DNA of 64,000 bases, taken from NCBI GenBank assembly GCA_033782935.1, contig JAWQEG010000710.1, forward strand, positions 620,001-684,000, given 5' to 3'. A model generated the notes under the pieces. The model had not been told where the DNA came from. It did not search any database and saw only the letters and a program-made list of their open reading frames with translations. This DNA is from Petrolisthes cinctipes. Its lineage: Eukaryota; Arthropoda; Malacostraca; Decapoda; Porcellanidae. The position numbers and the translations under genes are program-made. Numbering within the stretch: the first letter of the stretch is position 1; each line of letters begins with the position of its first letter. Positions 32,311 to 47,130 of this stretch are shown here, in pieces.

Positions 32311-35300
32311 TGGACTGTAAATATTAAGAGTCATTAATAGGTTGGTGAGTGTGTGGATGTCATTACAGTGCTTGGACTAAAAATATCAACATTCTTTCAT
32401 GGGGTGGTGGATGTGTGGGTGTCATTAAAGTGCTTGGACTATAAATATCAACCATCATTAATAGGTTGGTGGGTGTGTGGGTTTCATTACAGTGCTTGGA
32501 CTGTAAAAATCAACAGTCATGCATAGGGTGGTGGGTGTGTGAGTGTCATTACAGAGCTTGGACTGTAAATATCAACAGTCATTCATGGGGTGGTGGGTGT
32601 GTGGGGGACATTGGAGTGCTTGGACTGTAAATATCAACAGTCATTATTGTGGTGGTGGGTGTCATGAGAGTGCTTAGACTGTAAATATCAATAGTCATTT
32701 ATGGAATGGTGGTTGTGTGGGAGTCAATACAGTGCTTGGACTGTAAATATTAACCATAATTTATTGGATGGTCGGTGTGTTGGTGTCATTTCAGTGCTTT
32801 GACTGTAAATATAAACAGTCGTTAATGGGGCGGTGGTTGTGAGGGTGTCATTTCAGTGCTTGGACTGTAAATATCAACAGTAATTTATGGGGTGGTGGGT
32901 GTCATTACAGTGCTTGGACTGTAAATATCAACAGTCATTCATAAGGTGGTGGGTGTGTGGGGGTCATTACAGTGCTTGGACTGTAAATATCAAGTCATTC
33001 AAAGGGTGGTTGGTGTGAGGGTGTCATTATTGCTTGGACTGTAAATATCAAAAGTCATTCATGGGCAGGTTGGTGTGTGGGTGTTCTTACGGTGCTTTGA
33101 ATGTAAATATCAACAGTCATTCAGAGGGTGGTGGTTGTCATTATAGTGCTTGGACTGTAAAATATCAACAGTTATTCATAGGGTGGTGGGTGTGTTAGTG
33201 TCATTACAGTATTTGGACTGTAAATATCAACAGTCATTCATGGGGTGGTTAGTGTGTGGGAGCCATTACAGTGCTTGGATTGTGAATATCAACAGTCATT
33301 CATGGGGTGGTTGGTGTGTGGGTTTTATTACAGTGCTTTGACTGTAAATATCAACAGTCATTTAGAGGGTGGTGGGTGGCATTAAAGTGCTTGGAATGTA
33401 AATATTAACAGTCATTCATGGGGTGGTGGGTGTGTGGGTGTCATTATAGTGCTTGGACTGTTAATATCAAGTCATTCATGGGGTGGTTGGAGTGTGGGTG
33501 TTATTACAGTGCTTTGACTGTAAATATCAACAGTCATTCAGAGGGTTGTGGGTGTCATTACAGTGCTTGGACTTTAAATATCAACAGTCTTTCATGGGAT
33601 GGTGGGCGTGTGGGTATCATTACAGTGCTTGAACTGTAAATCTCAACAGTCATTCATAGGGTGGTGGGTGTGTGAGTGTCATTACAGAGCTTGAACTGTA
33701 AATAACAACAGTCATTCATGGGGTGGTGGGTGTGTGGATGTTATTACAGTGCTTGGACTGTAAATATCAACAGTCAATCATGGGGTGGTGGGTGTGTGGG
33801 TGTCATTACAGTGTTTTGATTGTAAATATCAACAGTCATTTATAGGGTGGTGGATGTCATTACATTGCTTGGACTGTAAATATCAACAGTCATTTATGGA
33901 ATGGTGGTTGTGTGGGTGTCATTACAGTGCTTGGACTGTAAATATCAACCATAACTCATGGGGTGGTGGGTGTGGGGGTGTCAATACAGTGCTTTGACTG
34001 TAAATATCAACAGTCATTCATGAAATGGTGGGTGTGTGGGTGTCATTATAGTGCTTGGACTGTAAATATCAACAGTCATTTATGGGGTGGTGGGTGTGTA
34101 GCTGTCATTAGTGCTTTGAATGAAAATATCAACAGTCATTCATGGGGTGGTGGTTGGCATTACAGTGCTTGGACTGTAAATATCAACAGTCATTCATAAG
34201 GTGATGGGTGTGTGGGTGTCATTATAATGTTTGGACTGTAAATACCAACAGTCATTCATGGGGTGGTTGGTGTGTGGGTGTCATTACAGTGCTTTGACTG
34301 TAAATATCAAGAGTCATTCATGGGGTGGTGGGTGTTTGGGTGTCATTACAGTGCTTGGACTGTAAATATCAACCATAACTCTTGGGGTGGTGGGTGTGGG
34401 GGTGTCATTACAGTCCTTTGACTTAAATATTAACAGTCATTCATAGGGTGGTGGGTGTGAGAGTGTCATTTCTGTGTTTGGACTGTAAATATCAATAGTC
34501 ATTTATAGAGTGGTGGGTGTTTGGGTGTCATTACATTGCTTGGACTGTAAATATCAACAGTCAATCATGAGGTAATAGGTGTGTGGGTGTCATTAGAGTG
34601 CTTAGACTGCAAATATCAACAGTCATTCATAGGGTGGTTGGTGTCATTAGAGAGCTTGGACTGTAAATATCAACAGTCATTAATGGGGTGGTGAGTGTAT
34701 AGGTGTCATTATAGTGCATGGACTGTAAATATCAAAAATAATTCATGAAGTGGTCGGTGTGTGGGTGTCATTACAGTGCTTTGACTGTAAGTATCAAGAG
34801 TCATTCATAGGGTGGTGGGTGTGAGGGTGTCATTACAGTGTTTGGACTGTAAATATCAACAGTCATTTATGGGGTTGTGGGTGTGGGGGTGTCATTATAG
34901 TGCTTGGACTGTAAATACCAACCGTCATTTATGGGTATGGTTGGTGTGTGGGTGTCATTACAGTGCTTGGACTGTAAATATCAAGTCATTTATAGGGTGG
35001 TGGTTGTGTGGGTGCCTAGACTGTAAATATCAACAGTCATTTATGGAGTGGTGGGTGTGTGGCTGTCATTACAGAGCTTGGACTGTAAATATCAATAGTC
35101 AATCATGGGGTGGTGGGTGTGTGGGTGTCATTACAGTGCTTGGACTGTATATATCAACAGTCATTCATGGGGTGGTGGGTGTGTGGGTTTCATTACAGTT
35201 TTTTTATTGTAAATATCAACAGTCATTCATAGGGTAGAGGGTGTCATTAGAGTCTTTGGACTGTAAATATCAACATTCATTCATGGAGTGGTGGGTGTGT

Positions 35301-35399
35301 GGGTGTCATTACAGTGCTTGGACTGTAAATATCAACCATAATTCATGGGGTGGTGGGTGTGGGGGTGTCATTACAGTGCTTTGAATGTAAATATCAACA

Positions 35400-36330
35400 G
35401 TCATTAATGGGGTGATGGGTGTGTGGTTGTCATTACAGAGCTTGGACTGTAAATATCAACAGTCATTCATGGGGTGGTATGTGTTTGGGTGTCATTACAG
35501 TGCTTGGAGTATAAATATCAACAGTCAATCAAGAGGTGGTGGGTGTCAAGGTGTCATTACAGTGCTTGGACTGTAATTATCAACAGTCATTCATGGGGTG
35601 GTGGGTGTGTGGGGGTCATTACAGGGTTTTGACTGTAAATATCAACAGTCATTCATGGGGTGGTGAGTGTGTGGGAGTCATTACGGTTATTTGACTGTAA
35701 ATATTAACAGTCATTCACGGGGTGGTGGATGTGTGGGTGTCATTACAGTGTTTGGACTGCAAATATTAACAGTCATCCATGGGGTTGTGGGTGTCATTAG
35801 AGTGCTTGGACTGTAAATATAAACTGTCATTCATAGGTTGGTGAGTGTGTGGATGTCATTACAGTGCTTGGACTAAAAATATCAACAGTCATTCATGAGG
35901 TGGTGGGTGTGTGGGTGTCATTACAGTGCTCGGACAATAAATATCAACCATCATTAATAGGGTGGTGGGTGTGTGGATTTCATTACAGTGCTTGGACTGT
36001 AAGTATCAACAGTCATTCATAGGGTGGTTGGTGTGTGAGTGTCATTACAGAGCTTGGACTGTAAATATCAACAGTCATTCATTGGGTGGTGGGTGTGTGG
36101 TTGTCATTACAGAGCTTGGACTGTAAATATCAACAGTCATTCATGGGGTGCTATGTGTTTGGGTGTCATTACAGTGCTTGGACTATAAATATCAACAGTC
36201 AATCAAGGGGTGGTGGGTGTCATGGTGTCATTACAGTGCTTGGACTGTAATTATTAACAGTCATTCATGGGGTGGTGGGTGTGTGGGGGTCTTAACAGGG
36301 TTTTGACTGTAAATATCAACCGTCATTCAT
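35400..36330 (+). repeat. Local higher-order doublet, about 674-bp spacing
   Basis: A series with TTGTCATTACAGAGCTTGG, then a GTGTTTGGGTGTC junction, then AACAGTCAATCAAGRGGTGG and GTAATTATYAACAG occurs near 35431 and 36105. The same series reappears near 42185 and 45740. Confidence 0.6.
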
Positions 36331-37541
36331 GGGGTGGTAAGTGTGTGGGAGTCATTACAGTTCTTGGACTGTAAATATTAACAGTAATTCATGGAATGGT
36401 GGATGTGTGGATGTCATTACAGTGCTAGGACTAATAATATCAACAGTCTTTAATGGGTTGGTGGATGTGTGGGTGTCATTAAATTGCTTTGACTGTAAAT
36501 ATTAACAGTCATTCATAGGGTGGTGGGTGTGTGGATGTCATTACAATGCTTGGACTGAAAATATCAACAGTCATTCATGGGGTGGTGGGTGTGTGGGTGT
36601 CATTACAGTGCTTGGACTGTTAATATCAACAGTCATTCATGGGGTGGTGAGTGTGTCTGTGTCATTACAGTTCTTGGTCTGCAAATTTCAACCATCATTC
36701 ATTGGGTGGTGGGTGTGTGGGTGTCATTACAGTGTTTGGACTGCAAATATTAACAGTCATCCATTTGGTGGTGGGTGTCATAGAGTGCTTGAACTGTAAA
36801 TATTAGCAGCCATTCTTAGGTTGGTGAGTGTGTGGATGTCATTAGAGTGCTTGGACTAAAAACATCAACAGTCTTTCATGGGGTGGTGTGTTTGTGGGTG
36901 TCATTACAGTGCTTGGACTAAAAATATCAACCATCATTAATAGGGTGGTGGGTGTGTGGGTTTCATTACAGTGCTTGGACTGTAAATATCATCAGTCATT
37001 CATTAGATGGTTGGTGTGTGGGTGTCATTACCTTGTTTTGACTGTAAATATCAACAGTCATTCATGGGGTAGTGAGTGTGTGGGTGTCATTACAGTTCTT
37101 GGACTGTAAATATTAACAGTCATTCATGGGGTGGTGGGTGTGTGGATGTCATTACAGTGCTTGGACTGTAAATATCAACCATTATTCATTGGGTAGTGGG
37201 TGTGTGGGTGTCATTACAGTGATCAGACTGTAAATATTAACTGTAATTCATTTAGTGGTTGGTGTTGAATTGTCATTACAGTGCTCGGACTTTAAATATC
37301 AACAGTCTTTCATGGGGTGGTGGGTGTGTGGGTGTCATTACAGTGCTTGAACTGTAAATCTCAACAGTCATTCATAGGGTGGTTGGTGTGTGATTGTCAT
37401 TACATAGCTTGGACTGTAAATATCTACAGTCATTTATGGGGTGGTGGGTGTGTAAGTGTCATTACAGTGCTTGGACTGTAAATATCAACTGTCATTCTTC
37501 GGGTGGTGGTTGTGTGGGTGTCATTACAGTGCTTAGACTGT

Positions 37542-39708
37542 AAATATCAACAGTCATTTATGGAGTGGTGGGTGTGTGGCTGTCATTACAGTGCTTGGAC
37601 TGTAAATATCTGCAGTCAATTATAGGGTGGTGGGTATGTGGGTGGCATTATAGTGCTTGGACTGTAAATATCAACAGTCATTCCTGGAGTGGTGGGTGTG
37701 TGGGTTTCATTACACTGTTTTGATTGTAAATATCAACAGTCATTCATAGGGTGGAGGGTGTCATTAGAGTGCTTGGACTGTAAATATCAACAGTCATTCA
37801 TATGGTGGTGGGTGTGTGGGTGTTATTACAGTGCTTGGACTGTAAATATCAACCATAATTCATGGGGTGGTGGGTGTGGGGGTGTCATTACAGTGCTTTC
37901 AATGTAAATATCAACAGTCATTCATGGGGTAATGGGTGTGTGGGTGTCATTACCGAGCTTGGACTGTAAATATCAACAGTCATTCATGGGGTGGTAGGTT
38001 TGTGGGTGTCATTACAGTGCTTGGACTGAAAATATCAACAGTCATTCATGGGGTGGTGGGTGTGTGTGTGTCATTACAGAGCTTGGACTGTTAATATCAA
38101 CAGTCATTCATGGGGTGGTGAGTGTGTTTGTGTCATTACAGTTTTTGGTCTGTAAATTTCAACCATCATTTATTGGGTGGTGGGTGTTTGGGTGTCATTA
38201 CAGTGTTTGGACTGCAAATATTAACAGTCATCCATGGGGTTGTGGGTGTCATTAGAGTGCTTAGACTGTAAATATCAACAGTCATTTATGGAGTGGTGGG
38301 TGTGTGGCTGTCATTACAGTGCTTGGACTGTAAATATCTGCAGTCAATTATGGGGTGGTGGGTATGTGGGTGGCATTATAGTGCTTGGACTGTAAATATC
38401 AACAGTCATTCATGGGGTGGTGGGTGTGTGGGTTTCATTACACTGTTTTGATTGTAAATATCAACAGTCATTCATAGGGTGGAGGGTGTCATTAGAGTGC
38501 TTGGACTGTAAATATCAACAGTCATTCATATGGTGGTGGGTGTGTGGGTGTTATTACAGTGCTTGGACTGTAAATATCAACCATAATTCATGGGGTTGTG
38601 GGTGTGGGGGTGTCATTACAGTGCTTTCAATGTAAATATCAACAGTCATTCAAGGGGTAATGGGTGTGTGGGTGTCATTACCGAGCTTGGACTGTAAATA
38701 TCAACAGTCATTCATGGGGTGGTAGGTTTGTGGGTGTCATTACAGTGCTTGGACTGAAAATATCAACAGCCATTCATGGGGTGGTGGGTGTGTGGGTGTC
38801 ATTACAGAGCTTGGACTGTTAATATCAACAGTCATTCATGGGGTGGTGAGTGTGTTTGTGTCATTACAGTTTTTGGTCTGTAAATTTCAACCATCATTTA
38901 TTGGGTGGTGGGTGTTTGGGTGTCATTACAGTGTTTGAACTGCAAATATTAACAGTCATCCATGGGGTTGTGGGTGTCATTACAGTGCTTAGACTGTAAA
39001 TATCAACAGTCATTTATGGAGTGGTGGGTGTGTGGCTGTCATTACAGTGCTTGGACTGTAAATATTTGCAGTCAATTATGGGGTGGTGGGTATGTGGGTG
39101 GCATTATTGTTCTTGGACTGTAAATATCAACAGTCATTCATGGGGTGGTGGTTGTGTGGGTTTCATTACACTGTTTTGATTGTAAATATCAACAGTCATT
39201 CATAGGGTGGAGGGTGTCATTAGAGTGCTTGGACTGTAAATATCAATAGTCATTCATATGGTGGTGGGTGTGTGGGTGTTATTACAGTGCTTGGACTGTA
39301 AATATCAACCATAATTCATGGGGTGGTGGGTGTGGGGGTGTCATTACAGTGCTTTCAATGTAAATATCAACAATCATTCATGGTGTAATGGGTGTGTGGG
39401 TGTCATTACCGAGCTTGGACTGTAAATATCAACAGTCATTCATGGGGTGGTAGGTTTGTGGGTGTCATTACAGTGCTTGGACTGAAAATATCAACAGTCA
39501 TTCATGGGGTGGTGGGTGTGTGGGTGTCATTACAGAGCTTGGACTGTTAATATCAACAGTCATTCATGGGGTGGTGAGTGTGTTTGTGTCATTACAGTTT
39601 TTGGTCTGTAAATTTCAACCATCATTTATTGGGTGGTGGGTGTTTGGGTGTCATTACAGTGTTTGGACTGCAAATATTAACAGTCATCCATGGGGTTGTA
39701 GGTGTCAT
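37542..39708 (+). repeat. Three tandem copies of a 728-bp higher-order repeat
   Basis: A 728-bp block of about 12 units is present three times head to tail. Markers repeat at exact 728-bp steps: TGGAGTGGTGGGTGTGTGGC at 37561, 38289 and 39017, and the GTGTGTTTGTGTCATTACAG series in each copy. The copies differ at only a handful of positions per hundred or fewer, so this is one of the youngest amplifications visible. The third copy then passes into units like those near 35800. A partial relative starts near 41060. Confidence 0.85.
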
Positions 39709-41339
39709 TAGAGTGCTTGGACTGTAGATATAAACTGTCATTCATAGGTTGGTGAGTGTGTGGATGTCATTACAGTGCTTGGACTAAAAATATCAACAGT
39801 CATTCATGAGGTGGTGGGTGTGTGGGTGTCATTACAGTGCTCGGACTGTAAATATCAACAGTCATTCATAGGGTGGTGGGTGTGTGAGTGTCATTAAAGA
39901 GCTTGTACTGTAAATATCAACAGTCATTCATGGGGTGGTGGGTGTGTGGGTGTCATTACAGTGCTTGGACTGTAAATATCAACAGTCATTATTGGGGTGG
40001 TGGGTGTCATGAGAGTGCTTGGGCTGTAAATCTCAACAGTCATTCATGGGGTGGTGGGTGTGTTGGTGTTATTACAGTTCTTTGATTGTAAATATCATCA
40101 GTCATTCATAGGGTGGTGGGTGTCATTAGGATCCTTGGACTGTAAATATCAAGAGTCATTAATGGGGTCGTGAGTGTGTGTTGGTGTCATTACAGTGCTT
40201 GGACTGTAAATATCAACCATAATTCATAAGGTGGTCGGTGTGTTGGTGTCATTACAGTGCATGGACTGTAAATATCAACAGTCATTTATGGGGTGGTGGG
40301 TGTGTGGGTGTCATTATAGTGTTTGGACTGTAAATATCAACAGTCATTCATGGTGTGGTGGGTGTGTGGGTGTCATTACAATGCTTGGACTGTAAATATC
40401 AAGTCATTCATGGGGTGGTGGGTGTGTGGGTGTCATTATTGCTTGGAATGTAAATATCAACAGTCATTTATGGGTGGTGGGTGTGTGGGTGTTATTATAG
40501 TGCTTTGACTGTAAATATCAAAAGTCATTCAGAGGGTGGTGGGTGTCATTAGAGTGCTTGAACTGTAAATATCAACAGTCATTCATGGGGTGGTGAGTGT
40601 GTGGGTGTCATTACAGTGCTTGGACTGTGAATATCAACAGTCATTCATGGGGTGGTTGGTGTGTGGGTGTTATTACAGTGCTTTGACTGTAAATATCAAC
40701 AGTCATTCAGAGGGTGGTGGGTGTCATTACAGTGCTTGGACTGTAAATATTAAAATTCATTTTTGGGGTGGTGGGTGTGTGAATGTCATTACAATGTTTG
40801 GACTGTAAATATCAATGGTCATTTATGGGGTGGTTGGTGTGTGGGTGTCATTACAGTGTTTTGATTGTAAATATCAACAGTCATTCATAGGTTGGAGGGT
40901 ATCATTAGAGTGATTGGACTATAAATATCAACCATAACTCATGGGGTGGTGGGTGTGGGGGTGTCGTTACAGTGCTTTGACTCTAAATATCAACAGTCAT
41001 TCTTCGGGTGGTGGATGTGTGGGTGTCATTACAGTGCTTAGACTGTAAATATCAACAGTCATTTATGGAGTGGTTGGTGTGTGGCTGTCATTACAGTGCT
41101 TGGACTGTAAATATCTGCAGTCAATTATGGGGTGGTGGGTATGTGGGTGGCATTACAGTGCTTGGACTGTAAATATCAACAGTCATTCATGGGGTGGTGG
41201 GTGTGTGGGTGTCATTACAGTGTTTGGACTGTAAATATCAACAGTCATTCATGGGGTTGTGAGTGTGTGGGTGTCATTATAGTGATTGGACTGTAAATAC
41301 CAACAGTCATTTTTGGGGTGATAGGTGTGTGGGTGTCAT

Positions 41340-44300
41340 TACAGTGTTTGGACTGTAAATATCAACAGTCATTTATAGAGTGGTGGGTGTTTGGGTGTCA
41401 TTACATTGCTTGGACTGTAAATATCAACAGTCAATCATGAGGTAGTGAGTGTGTGGGTGTCATTAGAGTGCTTAGACTGTAAATATCAACAGTCATTCAT
41501 AGTTTGGTAGGTGTCATTTGAGTGCTTGGACTGTAAATATCAACAGTCATTAATGGGGTGGTGAGTGTATGGGTGTCATTATAGTGCATGGACTGTAAAT
41601 ATCAACCATAGTTCATGGGGTGATCGGTTTGTGGGTGTCATTACAGTGCTTTGACTGTAAATATCAAGAGTCATTCATGGGGTGGTGGGTGTGAGGGTGT
41701 CATTATAGTGATTGTACTGTAAATACCAACAGTCATTCTTGGGGTGGTTGGTGTGTGGGTGTCATTACAGGGCTTGGTCTGTAAATATCAAGTCATTAAT
41801 GGGGTGGTAGGTGTGTGTGTGTCATTATTGCTCGGACTGTAAATATCAATAGTCATTCATGGGGTGGTGGTGTTGTGGTTGTCATTACAGTCCTTAGACT
41901 GTAAATATCAACAGTCATTTTTGGAGTGGTGGGTGTGTGGCTGTCATTACAGTGCTTGGACTGTAAATATCAACAGTCATTCATAGGGTGGAGGGTATCA
42001 TTAGAGTGATTGGACTGTAAATATTAACAGTCATTCATGGAGTGGTGGGTGTGTGGGTGTCATTACAGTGCTTGGACTGTAAATATCAACCATAATTCAT
42101 GGGGTGGTTGGTGTGGGGGGGTCATTACTGTGCTTTGAATGTAAATATCAACAGTCATTCATAGGGTGATGGGTGTGTGGTTGTCGTTACAGAGCTTGGA
42201 CTGTAAATATCAACAGTCATTCATGGGGTGGTAGGTGTTTGGGGGTCATTACAGTGCTTGGACTATAAATATCAACAGTCAATCAAGGGGTGGTGGGTGT
42301 CGGGGTGTCATTACAGTGCTTGGACTGTAATTATCAACAGTCATTCATTTTGAGGTGGGTGTATGGGGGTCATTACAGTGTTTTAACTGTAAATATCAAC
42401 AGTCATTCATGGGGTGGTGGATGTGTGGATGTCATTACAGTGCTTGACCTAATAATATCAACAGTCATTCATGGGGTGGTGGGTGTGTGGGTGTCATTAA
42501 AGAGCTTGGATTGTAAATATCAACAGTCATTCATGGGGTGGTGGGTGTGTGGGTGTCATTACAGTGCTTGGACTGAAAATATCAACAGTCATTATTGGGG
42601 TGGTGGGTGTTATGAGAGTGCTTAGAATGTAAATATCAACAGTCATTTATGGGGTGGTGTGTGTGTGGCTGTCATTACAGCGCTTGGACTGTAAATATCA
42701 ACAGTCATTCATGGGGTGGTGGGTGTGTTGGTGTTATTACAGTTCTTTGACTGTAAATATCAACAGTCATTCATGGGGTGGTGGGTGTGTTGGTGTTATT
42801 ACAGTTCTTTGATTGTAAATATCAACAGTCATTCATAGGGTGGTGGGTGTCATTAGAGTGCTTGGACTGTAAATATCAACAGTCATTAATGGGGTCGTGA
42901 GTGTGTGTTTGTGTCATTGCAGTGCTTGGACTGTAAATATCAACAGTCATTCATGGGGTGGTGGGTGTGTGGGTGTCATTACAGTGCTTGGACAGTAAAT
43001 ATCAAGTCATTCATGGGGTGGTGGGTGTCATTATTGCTTGGAGTGTAAATATCAACAGTCATTCATGGGGTAGTGGGTGTGTGGGTGTAATTACAGTGCT
43101 TGGACTGTAAATATCAAGTCATTCATGGGGTGGTTGGTGTGTGGGTGTCATTATTGCTTGGACTGTAAATATCAACTGTCATTCATGGGGTGGTGGATGT
43201 GTGGGTGTCATTAAAGTGCTTGGACTGTAAATATCAACAGTTATTCATGGGGTGGTGGGTGTGTGGGTGTCATTACAGTGTTTCGACTGTAAATATCAAC
43301 AGTCATTCATGGGGTGGTGAGTGTGTGCGTGTCATTACAGTGCTTGGACTGTCAATATCAACAGTCATTCATGGGGTGGTTGGTGAGTGGGTGTTATTAC
43401 AGTGCTTTGACTGTAAATATTAACGGTCATTCAGAGGGTGGTGGGTTTCATTAGAGTGCATGGATTGTAAATATTAACAGTCATTCATGGGGTGGTGGGT
43501 GTGTGAATGTCATTACAGTGCTTGGACTGTAAATATCAAGTCATTCATAGGATGGTGGGTGTGTGGGTGTCATTATTGCTTGGAATGTAAATATCAACAG
43601 TCATTCTTTGGGTGGTGGGTGTGTGGGTGTAATTACAGTGCTTGGACTGTAAATATCAAGTCATTCATGGGGTGGTGAGTGTGTGGGTGTCATTATTGCT
43701 TGGACTGTAAATATCAACAGTCATTCATGGGGTGGTGGGTGTGTGGGTGTTATTACAGTGCATTGACTGTAAATATCAACAGTCATTCAGAGGGTGGTGG
43801 GTGTCATTAGAGTGCTTGGACTGTAAATATCAACAGTTATTCATGGGGTGGTGGGTGTGTGGGTGTCATTACAGTGTTTCGACTGTAAATATCAACAGTC
43901 ATTTATGGGGTGGTGAGTGTGTGGGTGTCATTACAGTGCTTGGACTGTAAATATCAACAGTCATTCAGAGGGTAGTGGGTGTCATTAGAGTGCGTGGACT
44001 GTAAATATTAACAGTCATTCATGGGGTGGTGGGTGTGTGAATGTCATTACAGTGCTTGATATGAAAATATCAACAGTCATTTATGGGGTGGTGTTTGTGT
44101 GGGTGTCATTAAAGTGCTTGGACTGTAAATATCAACAGTCATTCATGGGGTGGTGGGTGTGTGGGTGTCATTACAGTGTTTTGATTGTAAATATCAACAG
44201 TCATTAATAAGGTGGTGGATGTCATTACATTGCTTGGACTGTAAATATCAACAGTCATTTATGGAATGGTAGTTGTGTGGGTGTCATTACAGTGCTTGGA

Positions 44301-46250
44301 CTGTAAATATTAACCATAACTCATGGGGTGGTGGGTGTGGGGGTGTTATTACAGTGCTTTGACTGTAAATATCAACAGTCATTCATAGGGTGGTGGGTGT
44401 GAGGGTGTCATTACATTGCTTGGACTGTAAATAACAACAGTCATTCATAAAATGATGGGTGTGTGGGTGTCATTATAGTGCTAGGACTATAAATATCAAC
44501 AGTCATTTATGGGGTGGTGTGTGTGTGGCTGTCATTAGTGCTTTGACTGTAAATATCAACAGTCATTCATGGGGTGGTTGCTGGCATTACAGTGCTTGGA
44601 CTGTAAATATCAACAATCATTCATAGGGTGATGGGTGTGTGGGTGTCATTACAGTGTTTGAACTGTAAATATAAACAGTCATTTATAGAGTGGTGGGTGT
44701 TTGGGTGTCATTATATTGCTTGGACTTAAATATCAACAGTCAATCATGAGGTAGTGGGTGTGTGGGTGTCATTAGAGTGCTTAGACTGTAAATATCAACA
44801 GTACTTTATAGAGTGGTGGGTGTCATTAGAGTTCTTGGACTTTAAATATCAAGAGTCATTAATGGGGTGGTGAGTGTATGGGTGTCATTATAGTGCATGG
44901 ACTGTAAATATCAACCATAATTCGTGGGGTGGTCGGTGTGTGGGTGTCATTACAGTGCTTTGACTGTAAATATCAAGAGTCTTTCATGGGGTGGTGGGTG
45001 TGAGGGTGTCATTACAGTGTTCAGAGTGTAAATATCAACAGTCATTCATGGGGTTGTGGGTGTGTGGGTGTCATTATAGTGATTGAACTGTAAATACCAA
45101 CAGTCATTCTTGGGGTGGTTGGTGTGTTGGTGTCATTATAGTGATTGGACTGTAAATACTAACAGTCATTCTTGGGGTGGTTGGTGTGTGGGTGTCATTA
45201 CAGTGCTTGGACTGTAAATATCATATCATTAATGGGGTGGTGTGTGTGTGTGTCATTATTGCTTGGACTGTAAATATTAACAGTCATTTATGGGGTGGTG
45301 GTTGTGTGGGTGTCATTACAGTGCTTAGACTGTAAATATCAACAGTCATTTATGTAGTGGTGGGTGTGTGGCTATCATTACAGTGCTTGGACTTTAAATA
45401 TCAACAGTCAATCATGGGGTGGTGGGTGTGTGGGTGTCATTACAGTGTTTGGACTGTAAATATCAACAGTCATTCATGGGGTGGTGGGTGTGTGGTTGTT
45501 ATTACAGTATTTTGATTGTAAATATCAACATTCATTCATAGTGTGGAGGGTTTTATTAGAGTGCTTGGACTGTAAATATCAACAGTCATTCATGGGGTGG
45601 TGGGTGTGTGGGTGTCATTACAGTGCTTGAACTGTATATATCAACCATAATTCATGGGGTGGTGGGTGTGGGGGTGTCATTACAGTGCTTTGAATATAAA
45701 TATCAACAGTCATTCATGGGGTGATGGGTGTGTGGTTGTCATTACAGAGCTTGGACTGTAAATATCAACAGTTATTCATGGGGTGGTAGGTGTTTGGGTG
45801 TCATTACACTGCTTGGACTATAAATATCAATAGTCAATCAAGGGGTGGTGGGTGTCGGGGTGTCATTACAGTGCTTGGACTGTAATTATCAACAGTCATT
45901 TATGGGGTGGTGGATGTGTGGATGTCATTACATGGCTTGAACTAATAATATCAACAGTCATTCATGGGGTGGTGGGTGTGTGGATGTCACTACAGTGCTT
46001 GGACTGAAAATATAAACAGTCATTCATGGCGTGGTGGGTGTGTGGGTGTCATTACAGAGCTTGGACTGTAAATATCAACAGTCATTCATGGGGTGGTGGG
46101 TGTGTGGGTGTCATTACAGTTCTTGGACTGTAAATATCAACAGTCATTTATGGTGTGGTGGGTGTGTGGCTGTCATTACAGCACTTGGACTGTAAATATC
46201 AATAGTCATTCATGGGGTGGTGGGTGTGTTTGTGTTAATACAGTTCTTTG
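41340..46250 (+). repeat. Dispersed higher-order pair, offset 3.3-3.55 kb
   Basis: The unit series at about 41341-42800 recurs at about 44651-46290. The offset grows from 3,310 bp to 3,555 bp through gained units. Markers are the TTATAGAGTGGTGGGTGTTTG unit (41370, 44680) and the CAGTCAATCAAGGGGTGG unit (42278, 45832). Confidence 0.6.
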
Positions 46251-46529
46251 ATTGTATATATCAACAGTCATTCATAGGGTGGTGTGTGTCATTAGAGTGC
46301 TTGGATTGTAAATATCAACAGTCATTAATGGGGTTGTGAGTGTGTTTTGATGATATTACAGTGCTTGGACTATAAATATCAACCATAATTCCTGGGGTGG
46401 TCGGTGTGTTAGTGTCATTACAGTTCTTTGACTGTAAATATCAACGGTCATTCATGGGTTGGTCGGTATGAGGGTGTCATTACATTGCTTGGACTGTAAA
46501 TATCAACAGTCATTCATGGGGTGGTGGGT

Positions 46530-47130
46530 GTGTGGGTGTCATTATAGTGCTTGGACTGTAAATATCAACAGTCATTCATGGGGTGGTGGGTGTGTGGGTG
46601 TTATTACAGTGCTTTGACCGTAAATATCAACCGTCATTCAAAAGGGTGGTAGGTCTCATTAGAGTGCTTAGACTGTAAATATCAACAGTTATTCATGGGG
46701 TGGTGGGTGTGTGGGTGTCATTACAGTGTTTCGACTGAAAATATCAACAGTCATTCATGGGGTGGTGGGTGTGTGGGTGTCATTACTGTGCTTGGACTGT
46801 GAATATCAACAGTCATTCATGAGGTGGTTGGTGTGTGGGTGTCATTATTGCTTGGACTGTAAATATCAACAGTCATTCATGGGGTGGTGGGTGTGTGGGT
46901 GTTATTACAGTGCTTTGACCGTAAATATCAACCGTCATACAAAAGGGTGGTAGGTCTCATTAGAGTGCTTGGACTGTAAATATCAACAGTTATTCATGGG
47001 GTGGTGGGTGTGTGGGTGTCATTACAGTGTTTCGACTGAAAATATCAACAGTCATTCATGGGGTGGTGAGTGTGTGGGTGTCATTACTGTGTTTGGACTG
47101 TGAATATCAACAGTCATTCATGAGGTGGTT
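46530..47130 (+). repeat. Tandem 301-bp doublet
   Basis: Five units beginning near GTTATTACAGTGCTTTGACC (46599) recur 301 bp later (46900). The copies share the unusual AACCGTCAT(T/A)CAAAAGGGTGG and GTTTCGACTGAAAATATC variants. The second copy lacks a TCATTATTGCTTGG unit that the first copy has. Confidence 0.7.
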
